Of a stretch of DNA of 64,000 nt, positions 16,838 through 25,361 are shown piece after piece. How positions within the stretch are numbered: position 1 is the stretch's first letter; each line of letters begins with the position of its first letter. The notes beneath the pieces were generated by a model, which saw only the letters and a list, made by a program, of their open reading frames with translations, had not been told where the DNA came from and did no database searches. Made by a program: the position numbers and the translations under genes. This stretch comes from JAUWGC01 sp963753055 (lineage in GTDB: Bacteria; Bacteroidota; Bacteroidia; Bacteroidales; B18-G4): contig CAVWAP010000003.1 in the NCBI GenBank assembly GCA_963753055.1, positions 124,001-188,000 of the forward strand, read 5' to 3'.

Positions 16838-16958
16838 GGTCTCGTAATAGTTGCAAACCCAAAAATCAGGCCTGGTCGGGTTTGTTTTCAGTTGATAAAA
16901 ATATAAAAAAAAATCAATGTGGACAAATCAGCTACCCTTTAATGATTACCTTTGAGCC
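16838..16958. other. Leader upstream of the cobalamin riboswitch
   Basis: About 120 bases with no gene. It must hold the promoter of the B12 operon, but I see no good TTG-N19-TAnnTTTG match. Confidence 0.4.
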
Positions 16959-17145
16959 AATTATGGTGATGTAACCATTACTTGGAGGCATCTAAGAGGG
17001 AATCAGGTGAAAGTCCTGGACAGTTCCCGCTGCTGTAATTCCTGGCCCGAAAGGGCAACACTTTCTGGTACTCTGGACCACTGTCTGAAAAGTTAGGATG
17101 GGAAGGTCACCAGGAAAAGGATAAGTCAGAAGACCTGCCATAGTT
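16959..17145 (+). promoter_or_regulatory. Cobalamin (B12) riboswitch
   Basis: The aptamer shows the conserved core GGGAATCAGGTGAAAGTCC, then CCCGCTGCTGTAA, GGGAAGGTCACC and AAGTCAGAAGACCTGCC in the right order. The closing P1 stem pairs AATTATGG (16959-16966) with CCATAGTT (17138-17145), allowing one G-U. The btuB start codon is 35 bases after P1, so ligand binding probably blocks translation or transcription of the following genes. Confidence 0.92.
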
Positions 17146-17180
17146 AATTCGAAATAATCAATGCTTTCGGGTAAAAAGCC

Positions 17181-19106
17181 ATGAGAACAGCAATACTGAT
17201 CTACATACTTCTTTCCATCATCACTGCAAAAGGGCAGCACCTTAAGGAAACCATCATCCTCCAGAGGGTTGACATCAATGCCAGCAGGATCACGCCAAAC
17301 GCTGGGTATAAGACCGGTGAAATTGATTCTGCCTCGGTCCAGGATAACATTTTTGACAATATTGGAGACCTTCTTGCTCTTCATTCAACCATATATATCA
17401 AGTCATACGGGAGGGGAGGGATTGCGACACCTGCATTCCGGGGTACTACCTCATCACATACACAGGTATACTGGAATGGCCTGGAATTGACTTCTCCGAT
17501 GCTTGGGGAGACAGACCTGTCGACCATACCAAATGCCTTTTCCGATAATATATCACTTAATTATGGCGGAAGTTCCCTTGCCAGGGGAAGTGGTGGTTTT
17601 GGAGGTGCAATAAATATTGAAAACCAGCCCGACTGGAAACGCAAAATGGCAGTTAATGTGCTTCAGAGTTTTGGTAGTTTTGATACTTATCATACCCTGG
17701 CAAACATAGGTCTTGGCAGCAGGAAATTCCAATCAAATACCAGGGTGTTCCATCAGCAATCAAATAACGACTTCCCATATGTTAACAGGGATAAGGCAGG
17801 GGAGCCTGTTGAATACAGGGAGAATGCAGCATACAGAAATACTGGCTTTCTGCAGGAATTCTACCTGCAAGCAAAGCATAACCAGGTATTAAGCGCAAAA
17901 GTATGGGCCCAGTGGAATGACCGTGAAATACCTGCATCAACACTTGTGGCGTCCGGCGTCAAAAATGAACAGATGGAACAACAATTTGTGAGATCTGTCC
18001 TGGACTGGAAAAAGTACTATTCCAAAGGTTTTATCGATGTTAGAGCAGGTTATTTCTATGATTCTGACCAGTACAAGAACCAGGAAGCAAATATTGATAC
18101 CAGGAATACTGTTCACTCTGCATATGCTAAAGCCGGAATGGGAAAGACATTTTTCCCGGAATTTACGCTTAAAGGAGAGCTCAGTCATTCATTTTTTAAA
18201 GGTCTTTCCCCAAATCTGTATGAGAGTAGAACACAAAACCAGAGCGCTTTATATCTTAACGGACAGTACAACCACAAAAAAAGGTTTTTTGTTGATCTAA
18301 TTCTCCGGGAAGAGCTCATTGATGGTGAGTGGTCGCCATTATTACCCTCGCTTGGACTTGAATACCAAATCTTGAAAGCCCGGGACCTAAGGATCAAAGG
18401 CAATATCAGCAGGAATTTTCGTGTCCCTACCTTTAATGACCTTTACTGGAACTTTGATGGCTTTTCCAGGGGAAATCCCGGGCTTAAGCCTGAAAAAGGT
18501 TTCTCGAGTGATTTAGGGCTTTATTATTCACATGAAAAATCAAGTAAGTGTCATTTTGGAATAGATTTTACGGCTTTCTATATCCTGATTGACGACATGA
18601 TATTCTGGCACCCCATTGTTATCGTGACAAATATCTGGTTCCCTGAAAATTTAAAACAAGTGGAATCGGATGGAGTAGAGTTAAATATAAGCCTGAGGTT
18701 TAATGTGAAAAAGCACAGGTTTGGCATCATACCTGCATATACTTACACCAATAGCATTACCAAACACTCGGATCAGGATTTAGATCAATCGGTAGGCAAA
18801 CAATTGATCTATATCCCAAAGCATAAATTTGTGGGTTCAGTCAGGTGGAGTATTAAAACCTTCAGTCTTTCAAGTAATATCCAATATATAGGTAAAAGGT
18901 ACACTGCTGCAGACAATTCCAGGGATCTTCCCGCTGTACTTTTGAACGATTGGATTTTAGAAAAACAATTTATTATCAGCAATTATACTTTAGCAGCTCA
19001 GCTGAACATCAACAATATCTGGGACGAAGAATACCAGTTGATTACCCGGCAACCTATGCCTGGCAGGAGTTTTATGCTGACATTGAAATTCATGTTTAAT
19101 AAATAA
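17181..19106 (+). CDS. btuB: TonB-dependent outer-membrane receptor, vitamin B12 uptake (BtuB-like)
   Basis: 641 residues. After a signal peptide (ends near TAKGQ) comes a plug domain (about 30-150, with FRGTTSSHTQVYWNGLEL and GSGGFGGAINIE) and a 22-strand-type barrel; the last residue segment is FMLTLKFMFNK, with a terminal aromatic-type beta-strand. It would import cobalamin across the outer membrane with TonB energy. The B12 riboswitch immediately upstream and the BtuG-like lipoprotein 17 bp downstream make the substrate assignment strong. There is no N-terminal carboxypeptidase-like extension as in SusC-type receptors. No ABC transporter btuCDF genes follow. Confidence 0.9.
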   Translation: MRTAILIYILLSIITAKGQHLKETIILQRVDINASRITPNAGYKTGEIDSASVQDNIFDNIGDLLALHSTIYIKSYGRGGIATPAFRGTTSSHTQVYWNGLELTSPMLGETDLSTIPNAFSDNISLNYGGSSLARGSGGFGGAINIENQPDWKRKMAVNVLQSFGSFDTYHTLANIGLGSRKFQSNTRVFHQQSNNDFPYVNRDKAGEPVEYRENAAYRNTGFLQEFYLQAKHNQVLSAKVWAQWNDREIPASTLVASGVKNEQMEQQFVRSVLDWKKYYSKGFIDVRAGYFYDSDQYKNQEANIDTRNTVHSAYAKAGMGKTFFPEFTLKGELSHSFFKGLSPNLYESRTQNQSALYLNGQYNHKKRFFVDLILREELIDGEWSPLLPSLGLEYQILKARDLRIKGNISRNFRVPTFNDLYWNFDGFSRGNPGLKPEKGFSSDLGLYYSHEKSSKCHFGIDFTAFYILIDDMIFWHPIVIVTNIWFPENLKQVESDGVELNISLRFNVKKHRFGIIPAYTYTNSITKHSDQDLDQSVGKQLIYIPKHKFVGSVRWSIKTFSLSSNIQYIGKRYTAADNSRDLPAVLLNDWILEKQFIISNYTLAAQLNINNIWDEEYQLITRQPMPGRSFMLTLKFMFNK

Positions 19107-19123
19107 TCATTAATGAGGTATTT

Positions 19124-20194
19124 ATGAAAAAGAGAATTAACTCCTTGTTTACCTGGGTATTATGCATTGGCCTGGTCATTACTTCATGTAAAAAAGATGG
19201 AAATACCAATCCAACTGATACCAGCAAATATACTTTTGGCAGGGGTATTTTTATTGTGAATGAAGGTGCTTTTGGACAGGGTACTGCCTCCATATCTTTT
19301 TTGAACAAGGAGTATGACATGTTATACAATGATGTTTTCTTTACGGCTAATAACAGGCCTCTTGGTGATGTTGCCCAATCGATGGAAATATTTAAAGGCA
19401 GAGGGTATATTGTGGTAAATAATTCAGGTACTGTCGAAGTGGTAAGCTTGAATACCTTCAAATCAACAGCTACAATACCAAACCTGGCATCCCCGAGGCA
19501 TGTGTTGATCCTTGACGGGAACAAGGGATATATAACCCACCTGACAGAAGGCAAAATAACAATTTTTAATCCGACCTCAAATATTGTGACTGGCGAAATC
19601 AATACAGGGAAATCATGCGAAAATATTTTGCTTGCCGGGGAAAAAGTTTTTGTAAGCAACTGGTCAAATTTCTTCGTTCCAGCCGATAACAACACTTTGC
19701 AGGTTATTGATCCTGGCACGGACCAGGTTACTGGCTCTGTCACTCTTACCAAGGAACCTAACAGCATTGTGCTGGATAAGAATAATAAGATATGGGTTTT
19801 ATGCAGTGGTGGTTATTTGAATGAAGAAATACCGGCATTATACAGGGTTGACCCCTTAACACTAACTGTTGAGAGAAAATTCGAATTCCCGGAAATTGCC
19901 TCCAGCCCTAATAATCTATGTATCAATGGAACAGGCGACACACTGTATTACCTTAATGTAGGAGTATTTAAGATGTCTGTCGATGCAAACTCCTTACCAT
20001 CTGCCTCATACATATCTGATCAGAACATTTTTTTCTATTCCATGAGCATAGACCCTGATAATGGAATGACCCTGTTGAGTGATGCTGTTGATTTTAATCA
20101 AAATGGTGTGGTTTATCGCTATAGAAAGGGCGGAAACCAGTATGATCAATTACCTGCAGGCATAGTTCCGGGAACCTTCTGCTTTACGCCTTAA
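19124..20194 (+). CDS. btuG: Surface lipoprotein, YncE-like beta-propeller (BtuG-type B12 binding)
   Basis: 356 residues with a lipoprotein signal (GLVITSC, Cys about 22) followed by an acidic/polar tether. The rest is a seven-bladed YncE/DUF5074-like propeller, seen as repeating segments such as GYIVVNNSGTVEVVSLNTF, GYITHLTEGKITIFNP and IWVLCSGG. In Bacteroides, BtuG is a cell-surface propeller lipoprotein that binds B12 very tightly and passes it to BtuB. Position directly after btuB under one riboswitch supports the same role. The assignment rests on fold and context, since I cannot compare the sequences directly. The final residues end abruptly at TFCFTP. Confidence 0.8.
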   Translation: MKKRINSLFTWVLCIGLVITSCKKDGNTNPTDTSKYTFGRGIFIVNEGAFGQGTASISFLNKEYDMLYNDVFFTANNRPLGDVAQSMEIFKGRGYIVVNNSGTVEVVSLNTFKSTATIPNLASPRHVLILDGNKGYITHLTEGKITIFNPTSNIVTGEINTGKSCENILLAGEKVFVSNWSNFFVPADNNTLQVIDPGTDQVTGSVTLTKEPNSIVLDKNNKIWVLCSGGYLNEEIPALYRVDPLTLTVERKFEFPEIASSPNNLCINGTGDTLYYLNVGVFKMSVDANSLPSASYISDQNIFFYSMSIDPDNGMTLLSDAVDFNQNGVVYRYRKGGNQYDQLPAGIVPGTFCFTP

Positions 20195-20236
20195 ACAATT
20201 ATCGCATACCTTTGTTTAAGTAATTAAACATTAATT

Positions 20237-20650
20237 ATGAAACAAAAGATTGATTGCACCTGGAAGGAGGGAATGGCTTTCGAGGCTGATGTAAGCGGCT
20301 TCAAGTTAACCATTGATGCTGCTGAAGCGGTTGGTGGACAAAATCTTGGGCCCCGCCCAAAACAACTTACGCTTGTGTCACTTGCCGGATGTACTGCAAT
20401 GGATGTAATTTCCATTTTGAAAAAAATGCGTATTGAGCCCGATTACTTCAATGTCGAAGTTGAAGGTGATATGACTGAAGAGCACCCCAAGTACTATCAC
20501 AAGATCCATGTCAAATACATTCTGCGAGGCGACAATATACCGATTGATAAGGTTCAGAAAGCCGTAGATCTTTCACAGTACAAGTATTGCGGTGTCAGTA
20601 AATTATTGCGTGAGGGAGCTGAGATCACCAGTGAGATCATCATCGAGTGA
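20237..20650 (+). CDS. OsmC family peroxiredoxin-like protein
   Basis: 137 residues. The two reactive Cys positions are visible in SLAGCTAMDV and YKYCGVSKLL, as in OsmC/Ohr proteins that reduce organic peroxides in the cytoplasm. The first has the SLAGC context and lacks the extended Ohr N-terminal region, so the YhfA/OsmC branch is more likely than Ohr. A -7-like TACCTTTG at 20207-20214 lies just upstream, without a clear -33 TTG, so it is likely transcribed separately from btuBG. Convergent and directly abutting the NUDIX gene. Confidence 0.85.
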   Translation: MKQKIDCTWKEGMAFEADVSGFKLTIDAAEAVGGQNLGPRPKQLTLVSLAGCTAMDVISILKKMRIEPDYFNVEVEGDMTEEHPKYYHKIHVKYILRGDNIPIDKVQKAVDLSQYKYCGVSKLLREGAEITSEIIIE

Positions 20651-21280
20651 TCATGACTTTAACAGTGCGATCAATTCACTTATGATCATAGCTGTTGCTC
20701 CCCAGACAATATGTCCATCCACCATAAAGCAGGGAACATCAACTCTTTTTTGGTAGCTGGTCTGGATCGACCGTTCCTGAAGTATATCATCATTGCTTAA
20801 TTGATCAATTGGAACAGTAATCACCTTTTTTACTTCCTGGATATCTGGTTTAAAATCAGGCTTGTTGTGTATATATCCAATAACAGGCAGTACATAAAAA
20901 TTGCTTGGTGGGATATAAAGTTTGGTCAGGTTTCCAATAATTTTTATATCCTCCTGTCTCACACCTATCTCTTCACAGGTCTCACGAATGGCAGTGTGCT
21001 GTAATGATTCATCCGTTACTTCATATTGTCCACCAGGAAATGAGATCTGATTGCTATGAATTCCGTCATAATCCTGCCTCTGTATCAATACTGTCATGAT
21101 GCTTGTTTCAGGATAAAGGAGAATAAGAACAGCTGCTTTCCTGGCTTTCTCAAGGTCCACCTTTTGACGCATCATAATTGCCCGGGTGACCGGTGCCATT
21201 TTTAACTGGGCATCCTCACCTGGCAGGGACTTTTTTATCTTTACCTTAATGGATTCTATAAAGAATTCGAACTCTTTCAT
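20651..21280 (-). CDS. NUDIX hydrolase, CoA pyrophosphatase type
   Basis: 209 residues from the ATG at 21280 (MKEFEFF); an ATG five codons upstream is possible. The NUDIX box is present: GGQYEVTDESLQHTAIRETCEEIG (the pattern Gx5Ex7REUxEEx, read as G..E....REtcEEiG). An upstream ISFPGGQ segment matches the CoA diphosphatase signature region. It is expected to cleave CoA or nucleotide diphosphate derivatives into 4'-phosphopantetheine and 3',5'-ADP in the cytoplasm. The stop codons of this gene and OsmC abut exactly. No regulator adjoins. Confidence 0.85.
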   Translation of the reverse strand: MKEFEFFIESIKVKIKKSLPGEDAQLKMAPVTRAIMMRQKVDLEKARKAAVLILLYPETSIMTVLIQRQDYDGIHSNQISFPGGQYEVTDESLQHTAIRETCEEIGVRQEDIKIIGNLTKLYIPPSNFYVLPVIGYIHNKPDFKPDIQEVKKVITVPIDQLSNDDILQERSIQTSYQKRVDVPCFMVDGHIVWGATAMIISELIALLKS

Positions 21281-21369
21281 AGTTGAAGGTGGCAAAATTA
21301 TTCATATTTGTAGAATGTTGTATAAATATTGCTTAATTTTACCATTGTATTAAGGAATACTCAAGCCTA

Positions 21370-21642
21370 ATGGTCAAAGAGAAGTTACAACCACTTGACA
21401 GTAATGAGGAGTTGTTGTCGGACAAAAAAGAAATTATTCTACATAATGATGATGTAAACAGCTTTGATTTTGTCATCAAGACCCTGATCGAGGTTTGTGG
21501 ACATGATCATCACCAAGCCGAACAATGCACCATGGTAGCCCATTTCAAAGGCAAATGTGGGGTTAAGAACGGCCCGATAGATGAGCTGAAGCCTATTTAT
21601 TCAGAAATGACCAATAGGAAATTAACCGTTACCTTGAAATAA
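21370..21642 (+). CDS. clpS: ATP-dependent Clp protease adaptor ClpS
   Basis: 90 residues. ClpS binds N-degrons and delivers them to ClpA/ClpC. The family core is clear: EIILHNDDVNSFDFVIKTLIEVCGHD, then QAEQCTMVAHFKGKCGV. The DDVNSFDFV sequence corresponds to the hydrophobic pocket region. A flexible N-terminal extension precedes the core. The Clp machine is represented in this window by clpC (57105), and aat supplies N-terminal Leu/Phe, so this set may act together. Sixteen bases downstream begins the NfeD-like gene. Confidence 0.95.
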   Translation: MVKEKLQPLDSNEELLSDKKEIILHNDDVNSFDFVIKTLIEVCGHDHHQAEQCTMVAHFKGKCGVKNGPIDELKPIYSEMTNRKLTVTLK

Positions 21643-21657
21643 GTAAATCTTCCTCTT

Positions 21658-22125
21658 ATGTTCTGGTTAGTCATTGCCATATTAATCGTCATCGGCCTCC
21701 TTTGCCTGGTCCTTGAAATACTTGTCATCCCAGGAACTGGTGTAGCAGGATTCATAGGTTTTGTCCTTCTTGCCATCGGTATCTGGCAAGCCTATGCTGT
21801 GTATGGATCAACTGCCGGTCACCTGACTGTGGGAGGGAGCATTGTTTTGACGCTGGTCACCCTGATATTTTCTTTGCGGGCAAAGACCTGGCGTCGCATC
21901 ATGCTGAAATCAACGATCGACAGTAAGGTAAATATCATTGATGAGAATCAGCTGAAAGTAGGTGATTCGGGTAAGGCTATTTCAAGACTCGTTCCAGCAG
22001 GTAAAGCCTTGTTTAACGGAGAGTTTTTTGAGGTCAGGACCACAGGTGAATTCCTTGATCCGGAGACGGAAATTGAAGTTGAAAAAATTGAAGCCAATAA
22101 AATAATTGTTAAACCTAAAATATAA
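21658..22125 (+). CDS. NfeD-like membrane protein
   Basis: 155 residues with an N-terminal pair of membrane segments (VIAILIVIGLLCLVLEILVI and FIGFVLLAIGIWQAYAVYG), a third around GGSIVLTLVTLIFSL, and a C-terminal soluble OB-like domain (about 90-155; GDSGKAISRLVPAGKALFNGEFFEV). This is the NfeD (SppA-less, short) architecture, which is usually encoded beside flotillins. It sits five bases ahead of floA, so both are one operon. Probable role is a partner of the membrane-microdomain protein. Confidence 0.85.
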   Translation: MFWLVIAILIVIGLLCLVLEILVIPGTGVAGFIGFVLLAIGIWQAYAVYGSTAGHLTVGGSIVLTLVTLIFSLRAKTWRRIMLKSTIDSKVNIIDENQLKVGDSGKAISRLVPAGKALFNGEFFEVRTTGEFLDPETEIEVEKIEANKIIVKPKI

Positions 22126-22130
22126 ATATA

Positions 22131-23144
22131 ATGAGCTCTCAAGTATTGATTATTATCGGTATAGGCCTTGGGGCCCTGTTTGCCCTCTGGCTGATCTTTT
22201 ATTTTATCCCCGTTGGATTATGGTTTAAAGCACTTGTTTCAGGTGTAAAGATCTCCTTACTTCAGCTGGTCTTTATGAGGTGGCGTAAAGTCCCGCCACC
22301 AATCATTGTCAACAACTTGATTGCTGCTACAAAAGCAGGCCTTTCACTCAACAGGAATGCGCTTGAAGCCCATTACCTTGCCGGTGGACATGTCAAGTCA
22401 GTTGTAAACGCGCTCATCTCGGCCGATAAAGCGAATATGAAGCTGGACTTTCAGACTGCGACGGCAATTGATCTTGCAGGAAGGGATGTCCTGGAAGCTG
22501 TCCAGATGTCTGTTAATCCAAAAGTGATTGACACCCCGCCTGTTACTGCTGTGGCAAAGGATGGTATCCAGTTGATCGCTAAAGCCAGGGTAACTGTCAG
22601 AGCCAACATCAAACAACTTGTTGGTGGTGCCGGCGAAGAAACTGTACTGGCCAGGGTAGGGGAAGGCGTTGTCTCTTCTATCGGTTCGGCAGACTCGCAT
22701 AAATCTGTACTTGAAAACCCGGATTCTATCTCCAGGGTCGTTCTTGAGAAAGGACTCGATTCAGGAACAGCATTCGAGATCCTCTCCATTGATATTGCTG
22801 ATATTGACATTGGTAAGAATATCGGTGCCGTACTTCAAATGGATCAGGCCAATGCAGACAAGAACATTGCCCAGGCCAAGGCCGAAGAGAGAAGGGCCAT
22901 GGCTGTCGCCAAAGAACAGGAGATGAAAGCCAAGGCACAGGAAGCCAAAGCCAACGTAATCCAGGCCGAAGCTGAGATCCCCAAAGCTATTGCTGAAGCA
23001 TTCAGGGAAGGTAACCTGGGAATAATGGATTATTACAAGTTCCAGAATATTCAGGCCGACACCAGGATGCGGGATTCAATCAGTGAAACACCCGTTAGCA
23101 AACCTAAGGGTATTAAAGGGAACGAGGATAAACCAAGCAAGTAG
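22131..23144 (+). CDS. floA: Flotillin-like protein FloA
   Basis: 337 residues. One N-terminal membrane hairpin (about 5-30) is followed by a SPFH/PHB-like domain and a coiled-coil region rich in Ala/Glu/Lys (AKAEERRAMAVAKEQEMKAK). The MRWRKVPPPIIVNNLIAATKAG motif is a FloA signature. The protein organises functional membrane microdomains. It is tightly linked to the NfeD-like gene upstream. The stop codon at 23142 lies about 56 bases before the annotated start of the next gene, which has its own start problem. Confidence 0.93.
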   Translation: MSSQVLIIIGIGLGALFALWLIFYFIPVGLWFKALVSGVKISLLQLVFMRWRKVPPPIIVNNLIAATKAGLSLNRNALEAHYLAGGHVKSVVNALISADKANMKLDFQTATAIDLAGRDVLEAVQMSVNPKVIDTPPVTAVAKDGIQLIAKARVTVRANIKQLVGGAGEETVLARVGEGVVSSIGSADSHKSVLENPDSISRVVLEKGLDSGTAFEILSIDIADIDIGKNIGAVLQMDQANADKNIAQAKAEERRAMAVAKEQEMKAKAQEAKANVIQAEAEIPKAIAEAFREGNLGIMDYYKFQNIQADTRMRDSISETPVSKPKGIKGNEDKPSK

Positions 23145-23197
23145 TCCTGCTCACAAATAATGAAATAAAAGCTATAGGCCTTGAGTACAATGAGTTA

Positions 23198-25327
23198 TTG
23201 AGGTCAAGTAAACCTTTTATTAAAGAGGATGAACTGGCTGTTATTAAGCAAGCTTTTGACTATGCCATCAAGGTTCAGAAAGATAAGATCACCGATCCTG
23301 GAATAATTCATGCTATCAAGATAGCGAGGATCGCTACAGATGAAATTGGACTGGGCGCAACATCCATAGCCGCAACAATCCTACATAATATTATTGACAG
23401 CGGTGATATTACCCTGGAGCATCTAAAAAACGAGTTTGGAGAAACAGTAGCTAACCTGGTATCCGGTTACTCCAGGCTGTCACAAATGCCTACCGACCGA
23501 ATATCCCTGCAATCCGACAGGTTCAGGAAGCTATTTCTAACTGTTGTCGATGATATCAGGGTAATATTGATCAAGCTGGCACACAGGATATATGATATGC
23601 GTATTATCAACCTCCTACCGGAAGAAAAGCAGGTCCGGTTTACCAACGAGGTTGTACATCTTTACATTCCAATTGCACATCGCCTGGGGCTCTACCGTGT
23701 TAAGTCAGAGCTGGAGGATCTCTATATGCAATACGCCCATATCAAGATATATCAGTCTATACAGGAGAAACTTCATGCCACTAAGACGAAAAGGGCATTG
23801 TTTATTGAGGATTTTATCAAGCCCATCGAAAAGGAATTGTACAGACAGGAAATTAAATTCGACATTAAAGGCAGACCAAAGGCCATACCCAGCATCTGGG
23901 ATAAGATGAAACGCCAGGATGTTGAGTTGGAGCAGGTTTATGACCTGTTTGCAATCCGGATTATCCTTGAATCTGACCCGGAACATGAGAAAGCGGATTG
24001 CTGGAAGGTATACTCTATTGTAACCAATATCTATCCACCCAACCCAAAGCGCCTGAGGGACTGGATATCTTCGCCCAAAGCCAGTGGTTACGAATCCTTG
24101 CATACCACGGTGCAAGGAGCCAATAATAAATGGGTGGAAGTGCAGATCCGATCAAGCCGAATGGATGAAATAGCAGAAAAGGGGCAGGCCGCCCATTGGC
24201 GTTACAAGGGTTTTGAAAGTAAGGAGGATACCGATATCTGGCTGGGGCAGGTCCGTGATATCCTGGAAAATCCTGAGCAGATCAAGTTTGATGATCCTGT
24301 TAAAGATGGGAAAAAGACTGAAAAGATATTCATCTACACTCCCAATGGCGACCTGAAGGAATTACCACCCGGTTCTACAGTGCTGGACTTCGCTTATGAA
24401 ATTCATACGCGTGTGGGGGATACATGCAACGGGGCCAGGGTAAATAACCATGTTGTACCCATCCGTTACATTCTTAAAAATGGTGATAAGGTTGAAGTCA
24501 TAACATCTAAAACACAGAAACCCAAGCTGGATTGGCTGAAATTCGTCAAATCTACCAAGGCCAAGAACAAGATCAAGCGGGCCCTGAAAGAGGAAAAATT
24601 CAAGGAGGCAGAGACAGGCAATGAGATCCTGCGCAGAAAGCTTAAAAACTGGAAGCTTCAGTTCAATGATGAACTCATCGGAAGGCTGGTAAAACATTTT
24701 AAGCTAAGTTCTTCCATCGACCTTTATGGTATGATCGCCGAAGAAAAGCTGGACCTGAACGATATCAAACAGGTTCTGTTGAAAAAGAAGGATGATCCTG
24801 GCAAGGCGAAGCCTCCGGGCGAGGAGACTACTGAGGATCAGGAGGGAAAAACTAACATTCGGCATTCCGATCCTGATGCACTGGTGATCGACGATACGCT
24901 TGATAAGGTGAATTACTCACTTGCCAAATGCTGCAACCCTATCGCAGGAGATAAGGTCTTCGGTTTTGTCACCATTGGCAAGGGCATAACCATCCATCGG
25001 GTAAACTGCCCCAATGCCAAGAGACTTTTAGAAAATTATGGTTACAGAAGAATCAGCGTAACCTGGAAAGCTTCCGATCAATCGCTGGCTTACCATGTGA
25101 ATATAAAAGTCATCGGGCAGGATAAGATGGGCATGCTGGAGGAGATCACAAATGTCATTTCTAAAGACCTGAGGGTGAATATGATTTCTATCAAGGTTGA
25201 TGCAGGAGATGGAACCTTCCTTGGCAACATCAAAGTCCAGGTTAAGGACAACAAGCACCTTGATGAACTATTGCATAAGCTTTCGAAAGTTAAAGGGGTC
25301 CACAAAGCCATCAGGATTGAGTCCTGA
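23198..25327 (+). CDS. RelA/SpoT-family (p)ppGpp synthetase with altered HD motif
   Basis: The TTG at 23198 gives 709 residues, but the family N-terminus (AIGLEYNELL) is encoded upstream without an in-frame ATG. A single missing A at about 23163-23166 would create ATG AAA ATA AAA GCT ATA in frame, the likely true start at 23160. Domains: HD (about 1-180), synthetase (about 220-360), TGS (about 375-440), a conserved Cys pair (AKCCNP) and a C-terminal ACT domain (about 635-709). The HD residue pair is HN (TILHNIID) where active hydrolases have HD, and the ED that follows is absent, so hydrolysis may be lost. The synthetase loop reads RLRDWISSPKASGY, close to the RXKD type. It makes the stringent-response alarmone. 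Confidence 0.88.
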   Translation: MRSSKPFIKEDELAVIKQAFDYAIKVQKDKITDPGIIHAIKIARIATDEIGLGATSIAATILHNIIDSGDITLEHLKNEFGETVANLVSGYSRLSQMPTDRISLQSDRFRKLFLTVVDDIRVILIKLAHRIYDMRIINLLPEEKQVRFTNEVVHLYIPIAHRLGLYRVKSELEDLYMQYAHIKIYQSIQEKLHATKTKRALFIEDFIKPIEKELYRQEIKFDIKGRPKAIPSIWDKMKRQDVELEQVYDLFAIRIILESDPEHEKADCWKVYSIVTNIYPPNPKRLRDWISSPKASGYESLHTTVQGANNKWVEVQIRSSRMDEIAEKGQAAHWRYKGFESKEDTDIWLGQVRDILENPEQIKFDDPVKDGKKTEKIFIYTPNGDLKELPPGSTVLDFAYEIHTRVGDTCNGARVNNHVVPIRYILKNGDKVEVITSKTQKPKLDWLKFVKSTKAKNKIKRALKEEKFKEAETGNEILRRKLKNWKLQFNDELIGRLVKHFKLSSSIDLYGMIAEEKLDLNDIKQVLLKKKDDPGKAKPPGEETTEDQEGKTNIRHSDPDALVIDDTLDKVNYSLAKCCNPIAGDKVFGFVTIGKGITIHRVNCPNAKRLLENYGYRRISVTWKASDQSLAYHVNIKVIGQDKMGMLEEITNVISKDLRVNMISIKVDAGDGTFLGNIKVQVKDNKHLDELLHKLSKVKGVHKAIRIES

Positions 25328-25361
25328 TTATTGTTTTGGTATTAATTTAAAATAACGAAAA

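Noticed and set aside
19096..19767. 223-residue minus-strand frame
   Set aside because: Antisense to btuG, no recognisable domain or start context; an open-frame artefact.
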